DNA from: Pseudomonas sp. IB20
GTDB taxonomy: Bacteria; Pseudomonadota; Gammaproteobacteria; Pseudomonadales; Pseudomonadaceae
NCBI RefSeq assembly: GCF_009707325.1
Contig: NZ_CP046103.1
Span: forward strand, 3,023,610-3,087,609
Length of the DNA: 64,000 nucleotides
Reading direction: 5' to 3'
Part shown: positions 1-6,459 of the stretch, in pieces
How the letters are laid out: each line of letters begins with the position of its first letter
Position numbering within the stretch: the first letter of the stretch is position 1
The notes under the pieces: generated by a model
What the model saw: only the letters and a program-made list of their open reading frames with translations
Databases searched by the model: none
Told to the model about the DNA's origin: nothing
Program-made: the position numbers and the translations under genes

Positions 1-771
1 CCGACCGCCAGCCCGTTGGTCAATTACTACGTGTACGGCGGCATCATCGACGTGCCCCTGAATGCCAGCCAGCAACAAGCGGTCAAGACCACGCCGCTAC
101 AGATCACCGGCCCTAACCCGGTGGCGGGTAAGACGCTTAGCGCGAGCGAATCCATCTACCGGGTGTATGCCGACCAGCGCAACCTGTACCTGGAGGATTA
201 CCCTAATGGCCTGACGATCAATTTGCAGGTGCGCTACTTGGGCGGGCCGGTGCCGAAAGCCACCACGGTCAGCCTGGGCGCCAGCGCGCCTGGGGTCTAC
301 GACCAGAAGCAATACATCGACTTCCTCAACTTCCCGAGTTCGCTGACGGTGAGTGCCGGCCAGCAGGCCGTGAGTTTTCCCGTCACGCTTAAACCCGGCA
401 GCGCCGCCCAGGCGGGGTTTGTGGCGCTGACCTGCACGGCCAATGGCGTGGACAACGGTGCGTTCTTCACCAACTTTCGCAAGTACGCGCAGACCGACTT
501 CGGCATCGCCAAGGGCAGCATCATCACCTGGCAGCAGGTGTACCCGAACGTGCTGCGTTTTCACTACCTGGCCTTCCCCGCCATGTCGCGCTACGTGCCG
601 CTGAACCAGCCCGACGCGATCATGGCGGCGAAAAACGCCATCCTCGCGCGCACCTCGGATGCCTACAAAGGCACCACGCTGTTCATGCCGGTGGTGCGCT
701 CGATGTCCCCCGCCCAGCGTGCACTGCTGCGTGCGTATCTCACCGGCAGCCCGTGGCAGCCGCCGCAATAG
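1..771 (+). CDS. Unknown protein, 5'-truncated at window edge
   Basis: The reading frame is open from base 1 and ends at TAG 769-771 (256 codons seen), so the true start lies outside the window. I do not recognise the family. The middle part (around LTVSAGQQAVSFPVTLKPGS) is rich in alternating V/T/S/G residues and resembles an Ig-like or adhesin-type beta-sandwich. The last third is more helical and ends in a proline-rich tail. No membrane segment and only one cysteine are visible. The next gene starts 12 bases downstream behind an AGGAGG-like site, so the two are probably co-transcribed. No function is assigned; an exported or structural role would be inference only. Confidence 0.7.
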   Translation, partial: PTASPLVNYYVYGGIIDVPLNASQQQAVKTTPLQITGPNPVAGKTLSASESIYRVYADQRNLYLEDYPNGLTINLQVRYLGGPVPKATTVSLGASAPGVYDQKQYIDFLNFPSSLTVSAGQQAVSFPVTLKPGSAAQAGFVALTCTANGVDNGAFFTNFRKYAQTDFGIAKGSIITWQQVYPNVLRFHYLAFPAMSRYVPLNQPDAIMAAKNAILARTSDAYKGTTLFMPVVRSMSPAQRALLRAYLTGSPWQPPQ

Positions 772-783
772 GAGGCAAACCCG

Positions 784-1833
784 ATGACCCTTCATATCCC
801 AGCTCAACCCATTGAAGCCCTGCGCCCGAGCACCTTTGTCGCTGAAGGTTTGCTCAACCCTCGCGGCGTGTGCCTGCAAGCCGATGGCAGCCTGTTGTTG
901 GCCGAAGCCGGCTCAGGTTCAGCGGACCAGCCGTTTAGCGGCCGCATCACCCGGCTGCAACCCGACCCGCAGCAGCCTGGCGCCTACCTGCCCGGCGAAG
1001 TCGTCGCCCAGGGTTTTCGCAGCATGAACATGCAGGCGCGCATGCTGCGCGATGAAATCATGGGCGTGTCGGACATTGCTTGCGGTGACGGTCGCTGCCT
1101 GGCCAGCCAGACCGATTACATCGGCGGCTCCAGGCTGCTCGACTTGCAATACAGCCCGCCCGAACCGGTGTTCCACAGCCGGGGCAACCTGAATGCGCTG
1201 TGCTACCACCCAACACGGCGCAGCTGGCTGGCCGTCAAGCCCGATACCAACCAACTGGTGGAGTTTTGCAGTGGCGAGGACGAACACGTACTGGCGCAAC
1301 TGCCCGCGCTGGACCAAGGCCAGGAAGCGGTGCCCGTTACTCTGGTGTATGAACCGCAAACAGACGCGGTGCTGATCAGCCTGTTCTCCGGTGAACTGCA
1401 CGGCGACCCGGCCCGCAAAGGCATCGACTTTGCCGACTACGCCGGGCAGGTGATTCGAGCCCACCCGGCAGGCGGGCAGATCGAGGTGGTGATACGCGGC
1501 CTGCAACTGCCCACCGGGCTGGCGCTGTGCCCGCAGGGCAAGCTGCTGGTGCTGGAGTTGTGCAGCCACCTGCAACAACCGTTGCCGCCAAACTGGAACG
1601 GCGAGCCGCTGCATGGCGGCTTCACCCGGTTTGCCGGGCGACTGTTGCGGTGCAACCTGCAAAACGGCCAAGTTGAAGTGCTCGCGCGCGGCTTGGATAC
1701 ACCGTCCAACTTATGTGTGGTGCAGGGTGCTGTGTTGGTGAGTGAAGGCATGGGGCTGGCGGGCCGGCAGGTCCCGGCACCCGATCACACGCTGGCATCG
1801 TTGACTGGCCGGTTGCGCCGGGTGCAGTTGTGA
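784..1833 (+). CDS. SMP-30/NHL-like beta-propeller protein
   Basis: This 349-residue protein has recurring blade-like units: a region of 'GLLNPRGVCLQADGSLLLAE' type near residues 22-41, followed by 'GRITRL', and again 'LPTGLALCPQGKLLVLE' near residues 242-258 and 'GLDTPSNLCVVQGAVLVSEG' near residues 305-325. This pattern is typical of SMP-30/gluconolactonase or NHL beta-propellers. No signal peptide or lipobox is evident. The start is preceded by AGGAGGCAAACCCG, a good ribosome site. It lies 12 bases after the upstream unknown gene and is probably translated from the same mRNA. Substrate and reaction cannot be deduced; a sugar-lactone or binding role is a family-level guess. Confidence 0.75.
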   Translation: MTLHIPAQPIEALRPSTFVAEGLLNPRGVCLQADGSLLLAEAGSGSADQPFSGRITRLQPDPQQPGAYLPGEVVAQGFRSMNMQARMLRDEIMGVSDIACGDGRCLASQTDYIGGSRLLDLQYSPPEPVFHSRGNLNALCYHPTRRSWLAVKPDTNQLVEFCSGEDEHVLAQLPALDQGQEAVPVTLVYEPQTDAVLISLFSGELHGDPARKGIDFADYAGQVIRAHPAGGQIEVVIRGLQLPTGLALCPQGKLLVLELCSHLQQPLPPNWNGEPLHGGFTRFAGRLLRCNLQNGQVEVLARGLDTPSNLCVVQGAVLVSEGMGLAGRQVPAPDHTLASLTGRLRRVQL

Positions 1834-1835
1834 AC

Positions 1836-2132
1836 CTACACCGCCGCCTCTAACAGCAAAACGGTCGCAGGCACAGCACGAAAAGATGGAGTGTGCTTGG
1901 CCGCTTCCAGCATATGCGCGGCCAGGTGGTGGGCGTCCAACGCGGCTTTGGAGGCCCACTTTTCGATCAACACGAAGCTGTCGTTATTGCCGACAACCGG
2001 GTGTAAATCGTATTGCAAACAGCCATGCTCGGCCCTGACCTGGGGCGCCAGCTTTTCAAACGCGGCCAGCTGCTGCGACCCTTTGCCGGGCTGGGTATGG
2101 ATAATGACGACAAGCCGCACTTCATCTGACAT
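1836..2132 (-). CDS. Antibiotic biosynthesis monooxygenase (ABM) domain protein
   Basis: This is a 98-residue protein from MSDEVRLVVII. I chose the ATG at 2132 over an in-frame start 22 codons upstream because the upstream part has no family character. The sequence fits the dimeric ferredoxin-like ABM fold: an N-terminal beta strand (VRLVVIIHTQPGK), a helix (LAAFEKLAPQVRAEHGC), the core 'YDLHP..GNNDSFVLIEKW', then 'ALDAHHLAAHM' near the C-terminus. Proteins such as YgiN act as quinol monooxygenases. It is convergent with the beta-propeller gene, with only two bases between the stops. The exact substrate is unknown. Confidence 0.85.
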   Translation of the reverse strand: MSDEVRLVVIIHTQPGKGSQQLAAFEKLAPQVRAEHGCLQYDLHPVVGNNDSFVLIEKWASKAALDAHHLAAHMLEAAKHTPSFRAVPATVLLLEAAV

Positions 2133-2280
2133 GAACACACCACCGCAGAGGTTGGATAAGGAACACGCACAGTACGTGAGCAGGCTGCCGGGTTGCAAAA
2201 AAGCCTACCCGGCGTGCGTATTTCACGCGGTTTTCACAGGCAGGCGCCTAGGCTCAACTCAGCTCCTAAGTGAACACCTT

Positions 2281-2313
2281 TAAGCCCGCGCCCCCATCGT
2301 GGGCTTTTCTTTG
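2281..2313 (+). terminator. Terminator-like hairpin, copy 1
   Basis: AAGCCC (2282-2287) pairs with GGGCTT (2301-2306) across a 13-base loop, followed by TTTCTTTG. The orientation with a T-run is on the plus strand. An identical copy sits 150 bases to the right because of the tandem duplication. The plus-strand gene it would serve is not obvious, since the adjacent genes read leftward. Confidence 0.5.
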
Positions 2314-2430
2314 TCTGCATGGCGATCCACCTTGCCGGCGGCCGGGCTCAATACCGACCGCTGACGTCAGTGCATGAAGGCTTACGCGGAGCGACGCCTA
2401 GGCTCAACTCAGCTCCTAAGTGAACACCTT

Positions 2431-2463
2431 TAAGCCCGCGCCCCCATCGTGGGCTTTTCTTTG
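2431..2463 (+). terminator. Terminator-like hairpin, copy 2
   Basis: This is an exact copy of the 2281-2313 hairpin, carried by the second unit of the 150-base tandem duplication. It sits just beyond the end of the small membrane-protein gene at 2532-2690, facing it. Confidence 0.5.
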
Positions 2464-2531
2464 TCTGCATGGCGATCCACCTTGCCGGCGGCCGGGCTCA
2501 ATACCGACCGCTGACGTCAGTGCATGAAGGC

Positions 2532-2690
2532 TTACGCGGAGCGACCTCTGTTACGACTTTGTTGTTTTTTAACGCCCTTCCCGATCTTTCGCTCGTATTG
2601 GTGGTGAATGAACCAGACGACCAAAAGCAGGCCTGCCAAGCCAAAAATGAGTAGCAACAGCTCTATTGCGGGACCTTCGTGTGAAAACAT
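2532..2690 (-). CDS. Small single-pass membrane protein
   Basis: This 52-residue protein has a short acidic N-terminus (MFSHEGPAIE), one strongly hydrophobic segment at about residues 8-28 (LLLLIFGLAGLLLVVWFIHH) and a basic tail ending in RNRGRSA. The topology is probably N-out, C-in by the positive-inside rule. The ATG at 2690 is preceded by GAGGAACGAAAG; an alternative in-frame start lies 9 codons upstream. I do not recognise the family. The last codons and stop lie inside the 151-bp duplicated unit, so the duplication left this gene intact. It lies at the edge of the accessory stretch. Confidence 0.55.
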   Translation of the reverse strand: MFSHEGPAIELLLLIFGLAGLLLVVWFIHHQYERKIGKGVKKQQSRNRGRSA

Positions 2691-2843
2691 CTTTCGTTCC
2701 TCGTCCTGAAGTCGCACAACCCAAAACAGGCCGCACCCGAAATTATTCGTAACAATTCAAACATTTTCAGGTTAGCGGCCAAAGTCATAGGTGGCAACCC
2801 TGGATTGCGTTGGAACTGTTGATCTAGAGGGGTTGCTTGTTGA

Positions 2844-3017
2844 AACGCGTGGGTCACATTCAGCTCAGGCACCCAGGGCACGCCCTTGGGCAACGGCGAT
2901 TTGGACGACTTCACCCTGACCTTTCCGGCTATTTTCGTGAATGGCGAAAAAGTGCCCATGGCGCCCATTCACTTCAAGAAACGTGAAGCGCGTTATGCAC
3001 CGGTTTTTAATTACTGA
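2844..3017 (+). pseudogene. Gene remnant, 3' fragment of unknown protein
   Basis: An open frame without a start codon follows an in-frame TGA (2841-2843) and ends at TGA 3015-3017. It encodes about 57 residues of ordinary protein composition, including 'GNGDLDDFTLTFPAIFVNGE' and an ending in 'RYAPVFNY'. The composition (balanced acidic, basic and hydrophobic residues with good codon use) and the absence of a start suggest the C-terminal end of a deleted gene. I cannot name the family. It fits the decayed character of the 2.2-6.2 kb stretch. Chance openness over 57 codons cannot be excluded. Confidence 0.35.
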
Positions 3018-3092
3018 GATGGCGCTATCCTTTGGTCCAAAGGCCAAGACACCGCCACCATAAAAAGACCGAAGAATGACCCCATTTGCGTT

Positions 3093-3182
3093 TTACGAAG
3101 GGGAAATCAGAACCGTAACGGGGTTAGCATTGCCGTTGATAGCTTGGTTTTTGAATTTCTTGCCAAGCTCGCGTACAGACAT
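3093..3182 (-). CDS. Possible 29-residue small protein
   Basis: ATG at 3182 follows AATAGGTGAAAAA, a plausible ribosome site. The frame reads MSVRELGKKFKNQAINGNAN and ends with TAA at 3093-3095. Two still shorter frames precede it on the same strand; one is a 12-codon frame starting behind AAAGGAATTTGCAC and ending just before this ATG. The arrangement resembles small phage-type genes, but nothing is recognised. Apart from these, 3018-3262 holds no supported gene. Confidence 0.25.
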   Translation of the reverse strand: MSVRELGKKFKNQAINGNANPVTVLISPS

Positions 3183-3262
3183 TTTTTCACCTATTGCGGT
3201 TACCGCGTCTGAATTCTTTCAACATGTGCAAATTCCTTTTGTTGAATCGCCCTTTCCATGGG

Positions 3263-3292
3263 CAATAAAAAACCCGACTCAGGGCCGGGTTC
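3263..3292 (-). terminator. Rho-independent terminator
   Basis: On the minus strand, AACCCGGCCCTGAGTCGGGTT forms a hairpin followed by TTTTTATTG. It lies 17 bases after the stop of the 65-residue protein gene at 3309-3506 and ends that transcript. Confidence 0.85.
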
Positions 3293-3308
3293 GTCGATCT
3301 AAAAATCA

Positions 3309-3506
3309 TCAGTTGTCTGGATGCTCACTCGCCACTGAATCGGCAGCGTCCACGTCCGACATATCCTCCTCGAGGGAGGGATCGTCATTCTGAGGCGGCC
3401 GGATCTCGCGCTCATCCCGACGAGGATCGTGACCCGCTTCGTTGTCCGTGCCGCGTGTCACTTCCTGTTGCGAAATGTTGCCTGGGGCATTCTTATCAAT
3501 ATCCAT
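3309..3506 (-). CDS. Small acidic hydrophilic protein, unknown
   Basis: This 65-residue protein, MDIDKNAPGNISQQEVTRGT onward, is very rich in D, E, N, Q, R and P, with no hydrophobic core and no cysteine. It is probably intrinsically disordered. The ATG at 3506 has GGAGAG eight bases upstream. It has its own terminator immediately downstream (3263-3292), which supports a real transcription unit. I recall similar short acidic proteins in Pseudomonas genomes but know no function. It sits in the accessory stretch beside tRNA-Ser. Confidence 0.65.
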   Translation of the reverse strand: MDIDKNAPGNISQQEVTRGTDNEAGHDPRRDEREIRPPQNDDPSLEEDMSDVDAADSVASEHPDN

Positions 3507-3591
3507 GCTGACTCTCCGTTCAGGCGCTCGGAATATCCGCGCTTAATCAGGGTAGTCGGCAGGTCACAGCGAGCGCCGAACACTGGACCGG

Positions 3592-3618
3592 AAAAAACCC
3601 CGCTCTAGGCGGGGCTTA
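3592..3618 (-). terminator. Rho-independent terminator
   Basis: On the minus strand, AAGCCCCGCCTAGAGCGGGG forms a hairpin followed by TTTTTTCC. It begins about ten bases after the stop of the 77-residue protein gene at 3628-3861. Confidence 0.85.
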
Positions 3619-3627
3619 ATGAAAACT

Positions 3628-3861
3628 TTAATCGTTTGAGGTTTGAGGGACTGGGGCCTCGTCGATGCTAATGCAGTGCTCAATGTCCGTTATTTTCCGC
3701 AGCGCAAGCTCGGCCGTTGAATAAGCCCCGAACATTCGCCCCTGATAAAAAACAACCCACGCAAACTGAATATCCGCGTTGCCAGCCTGCCCTACAACCA
3801 ACTTCTTGAACCGTTCCGCCAAGTCGTCGACATGCATCTGTGCCATGCCACGCAAAACCAT
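3628..3861 (-). CDS. Small unknown protein
   Basis: This 77-residue protein reads MVLRGMAQMHVDDLAERFKK onward. I chose the ATG at 3861 because CTGGGAGAG stands just upstream. A longer in-frame start at 3936 would fall inside the hairpin of the upstream gene's terminator and is unlikely. The protein has a mixed alpha/beta look (a helix around DLAERFKKLVV, a strand around QFAWVVFYQG, a helix ELALRKI) and no membrane segment. No family is recognised. It is flanked by its own terminator and by that of the next gene, so it is an independent unit in the accessory stretch. Confidence 0.6.
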   Translation of the reverse strand: MVLRGMAQMHVDDLAERFKKLVVGQAGNADIQFAWVVFYQGRMFGAYSTAELALRKITDIEHCISIDEAPVPQTSND

Positions 3862-3920
3862 GACGCTCTCCCAGTTTATAGTCGGAAGCTCTATTTTCGG
3901 CTTTGCACACACTGAGCGCA

Positions 3921-3951
3921 ATAAAAAGCCCGGCACATTAGCCGGGCCTTT
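3921..3951 (-). terminator. Rho-independent terminator
   Basis: AAAGCCCGGC and GCCGGGCCTT pair around a short loop, with a T-run on either strand. It serves the minus-strand gene ending at 4004. Confidence 0.8.
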
Positions 3952-4003
3952 TCAATGCCAACCCCTGACGCGCAAGATCGACAGGATGGATAAATCTTCA
4001 CTC

Positions 4004-4237
4004 TCACTCATGCAATGGCTCTTTGCTAAGCCACACAACTTCGATTAATCCCTCTGCGTCGAGCAGCTCCTGAGCTGCAGTCAGCGCTTCATACACCTGG
4101 TCATCCGGTGCTTTGTGGATCGTCGAGCGCCACCGGTACCGGGTGGATTCCGGTTTGCCGTCGTTATCCCAATTGGTGATGTCGTACCAGCGAGACACCT
4201 GGCGGTCGAACATCAAGTTGCCGGTGTTGGTGATCAT
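4004..4237 (-). CDS. Small unknown protein
   Basis: This 77-residue protein begins MITNTGNLMFDRQVSRWYDI. It contains a tryptophan- and tyrosine-rich N-terminal half (RWYDITNWDNDGK, RYRWRSTIH) and a helical C-terminal half (VYEALTAAQELLDAEGLIEV). The ATG at 4237 has GAGG nine bases upstream and overlaps the TGA of an upstream reading frame (ATGA), which indicates former translational coupling. No family is recognised; the size and the coupling resemble small prophage genes. A terminator follows at 3921-3951. Confidence 0.6.
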   Translation of the reverse strand: MITNTGNLMFDRQVSRWYDITNWDNDGKPESTRYRWRSTIHKAPDDQVYEALTAAQELLDAEGLIEVVWLSKEPLHE

Positions 4238-4329
4238 GACGGCAGCCTCGCAATCAGCTCGATCTCAAGCCGCTTCAGCTCGCCATCCAGATCGATATGG
4301 TCTTTCTCGTTGAACTTGTTTCTGCCCTT
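4234..4329 (-). pseudogene. Truncated upstream partner of the 77-residue gene
   Basis: Reading leftward from 4329, a 31-codon frame ends in 'LDGELKRLEIELIARLPS' and its TGA overlaps the ATG of the next gene by the ATGA arrangement typical of coupled genes. No start codon is present: an in-frame TGA (4330-4332) directly follows a GTG that has a GGAGCC site before it. The natural explanation is a gene whose 5' end was lost or frameshifted. The function is unknown. Confidence 0.35.
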
Positions 4330-4533
4330 TCACACTTGGGCTCCTCTGGTCATCCCAGTTCCTGGTAAACCCGCTTAACCCGCCCTCCGCAGCCGACCCC
4401 ATCACGGCATATCTTGTTACAACCATTTGCCTGTAGGCTCCGCCCGCAAAGAACTTCAAACTTTTGCTCTAGTCCTAATGCTGGGCGTGCTTTAAACCGT
4501 GAGCGCCTGCTGACAACCCATAGAGGTTCAAAA

Positions 4534-4965
4534 ATGAAAATTACACTACCCGCCCTAGTTCTGGGTGTCCTCATTTCGCAAGGAGCGATGGCAGCCGGAG
4601 ATGGCACAGCCGCTCTTGGAGGCGGCGTTGGTGGTGCACTTGGCAATATCGTAGGTCAACAGCTCGGCGGCTCAACGGGCGCGGCGGTAGGCGCCGGCGT
4701 AGGTGGTGCTGCCGGCAGTGCTGTCGGCGCTCAGAGAGGCAACAGAGCTGAAGCCGCATTAGGTGGCGGTATCGGCTCGGCTGGTGGCTCGCTCATTGGT
4801 AACCGCCTCGGCGGCACAACTGGCTCGACTATCGGTGCAGGTCTCGGCGGCGCTGCGGGTGGTGCCCTAGGAAACAACCTGGCGGACGATGAGAGCAGTC
4901 ATCGATCTGATGGTAAGAAGCACAAAGGAAACAACAAGCATAAACACAAGAACAAGCATCGTTAG
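4534..4965 (+). CDS. Exported glycine-zipper protein with His/Lys tail
   Basis: This 143-residue protein starts at ATG 4534 behind TAGAGG. A signal peptide is visible (MKITLPALVLGVLISQGAMA, cleavage after AMA). The body is built of repeated glycine-zipper segments (for example GGGVGGALGNIVGQQLGG, then two similar blocks, residues about 28-115) of the kind found in Rick_17kDa/YMGG outer-membrane-associated proteins. The last 20 residues alternate K, H and N (KHKGNNKHKHKNKHR), a strongly basic tail that could bind metal or anionic surfaces (inference). A strong terminator follows at 4986. It sits among accessory genes, away from any envelope operon. Confidence 0.75.
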   Translation: MKITLPALVLGVLISQGAMAAGDGTAALGGGVGGALGNIVGQQLGGSTGAAVGAGVGGAAGSAVGAQRGNRAEAALGGGIGSAGGSLIGNRLGGTTGSTIGAGLGGAAGGALGNNLADDESSHRSDGKKHKGNNKHKHKNKHR

Positions 4966-4985
4966 GTTCTGACACTGTCACATCG

Positions 4986-5013
4986 AAGCCCGGCTCTGCG
5001 CCGGGCTTCTTGT
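4986..5013 (+). terminator. Rho-independent terminator
   Basis: AAGCCCGGCTCTGCGCCGGGCTT is a GC-rich hairpin followed by CTTGTTT. It lies 20 bases after the glycine-zipper gene. Confidence 0.85.
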
Positions 5014-5074
5014 TTCTGACAAGCGCCCTGCTCTGCTATGGTGGCCCTTCTGATCGCAATGGAAGCATCGAAGA

Positions 5075-6196
5075 ATGAATTCATGGAAGACCCTGGCAAT
5101 CGCCGTCATGGTGCTGAGCAGCACTCAGGCCATTGCAGCAGAAAACAACAATCCGTTCCAAGGCGCGCTCATGATCACCACCATCGTGCCCGCAGTGATC
5201 ACCTCAGCGCCCAACATCCCCCTTGGTAAGGACCTGGACAAAGCTCGACTCAAATGGGCAGAACTGGAGGCCAAAGATAAACCTGGTGATCTGACAATCA
5301 TGAAGGGCATCTTTGACCGCTATGTTCGAGATGTCATTCCGAAAAAGGGTGCTCGGACACAGACCGACAACCTGGCAGAGCTCAAACAACTCAGGCCGAC
5401 GTTCGATAGCGCTCCCATTGACTCGATCACGCCAGCCAACATCGCAGGCTATCGCGATGCACGAACGGCCAAGGTTCGAGCCAATAGGGAGATCGCTCTT
5501 CTGTCACATGTGTTCAATATGGCTCGCGAGTGGGGGCTCACCGAACGGGAGAACCCTTGCCAAGGCGTAAGGAAAAATAAAGAAGTTCCACGCGACTACT
5601 ACGCCAATGCGGTGGTTTGGGATGCGGTTTACGGTATGGCAGAGCCTGAACTAAAGGAAGCCATGGACCTTGGCTACTTAACCGGCCAGCGGCCAGCTGA
5701 CGTGATCATCATGCGCAGGCGGGCAACAGTCCTGGCGACGCAGGGCAAGACTGGGCTGAAGCTCAGGATCTTAATGCGCACTGACGCCGGGGAAAACAGC
5801 CTGGGTAAACTTATAAGGGAGATTTCAGAAAGGAATGCACACCACTCTTCCAAGTACCTATTTATCAACAAACATGGAAAGAGAATGACGAAGGGCATGT
5901 TGCGCTTGCGCTGGGACAAGGCAAGGGAGAAGGCCCGAAGCAATCGACCAGGGGACCCATGCTGCGCAAATGCGGGTTTCATTCGGATATCGCCTAAAGC
6001 GCGTCGGAAATCGTCGACATTGGCGATGCGAGCTTGCTGCTCGGCCATAGTAAACAGGAGATCACAAAGCGGGTTACCGGAAGATTGGCGCGACCGCCAA
6101 GCCCACCAAATAGGCAAAGTTTCGGAACCCTATGGAACGCCTGCGGAAACCGGTGACGAATCCCCGTACCTCAGAAACGCAAAAGCCCCGCAATAG
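5075..6196 (+). pseudogene. Decayed tyrosine integrase fused to a secreted-protein start
   Basis: Residues 1-47 are the start of a small exported protein (MNSWKTLAIAVMVLSSTQAI with signal cleavage near AIAA). From about residue 48 (IPLGKDLDKARLKWAELEAK) the frame continues as a phage-type tyrosine integrase that lacks its first ~30 residues: core-binding domain (YRDARTAKVRANREIALLSHVF), then the catalytic start with the first arginine motif (LGYLTGQRPADVIIM). After residue ~300 the frame is wrong. The proper ending can be read in other frames: 'ASEIVDIGDASLLLGHSKQE' from 6001, then, after a missing T near 6074, 'RKIGATAKPTK' to TAG 6111-6113. The deletion hits the codon of the expected catalytic tyrosine (V-Y-R). 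It must be non-functional. It points at the tRNA-Ser gene, the likely attachment site. Confidence 0.85.
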
Positions 6197-6210
6197 CGAG
6201 GCTTTCGTGT
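6184..6210 (-). terminator. Terminator after tRNA-Ser
   Basis: On the minus strand, AAAGCCTCGCTATTGCGGGGCTTTT folds into a hairpin with a T-run, seven bases beyond the tRNA 3' end. Confidence 0.7.
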
Positions 6211-6216
6211 AAATCT

Positions 6217-6307
6217 TGGCGGGAAACCAGGGATTCGAACCCTGGGAACGCTATTAACGTTCGCCGGTTTTCAAGACCGGTGCATTCAACCACTCTGCCA
6301 ATTTCCC
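6217..6307 (-). tRNA. tRNA-Ser (anticodon UGA)
   Basis: This 91-base tRNA on the minus strand has acceptor strand GGGAAAT at 6307-6301, D-arm GGCAGAGTGGTTGAATGC, anticodon stem-loop CCGGTCTTGAAAACCGG (anticodon TGA), a long serine-type variable arm (CGAACGTTAATAGCGTTC), T-arm CCAGGGTTCGAATCCCTGG and an encoded CCA at the 3' end (6219-6217). It reads UCN serine codons. Its 3' end abuts the integrase remnant, the normal position for an element integrated at a tRNA. Confidence 0.97.
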
Positions 6308-6459
6308 TTTTGCATCACAGGATTATAGTAGCCCATCCCGTGTCAGCGGGCGCCATAATACCCGAATGAAACACACTGTCAAACTCTTGCCATCGTTTGT
6401 TACAGAGCGTCTGTTATGATCCTTGCGACTGAATGTTTCAAAACTGAAGGAGTGTCGCC

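Larger units (their letters stand above)
2245..2545. repeat. Perfect 151-bp tandem duplication
   Basis: Bases 2245-2395 and 2395-2545 are identical, with a period of 150 and one shared base at the junction. The unit runs from CGCCTAGGCTCAACTC to CTTACGCGGAGCGAC. It carries the last codons and stop of the small membrane-protein gene at 2532-2690 plus a hairpin of terminator type (AAGCCC near 2282 pairing with GGGCTT near 2301, then TTTTCTTTG, plus strand). The right copy belongs to the intact gene; the left copy is a displaced duplicate. No other genes lie in 2133-2531. Confidence 0.95.

Noticed and set aside
2245..2545. Possible CRISPR or integron repeat
   Set aside because: Only two adjacent 151-bp copies exist with no spacers, and no cas or integrase gene uses them.
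3076..3393. A 105-codon plus-strand frame
   Set aside because: It runs through a clear minus-strand terminator and into the antisense of the 65-residue gene, and has no ribosome site.
4265..4459. A 64-codon minus-strand frame upstream of the 77-residue gene
   Set aside because: Composition is atypical and it is out of frame with the coupled fragment at 4234-4329, which has the better gene-like signal.
2532..6196. Possible anti-phage defence system in the accessory stretch
   Set aside because: None of the small proteins shows a nuclease, ATPase, TIR, kinase or toxin-antitoxin motif; the region looks decayed.
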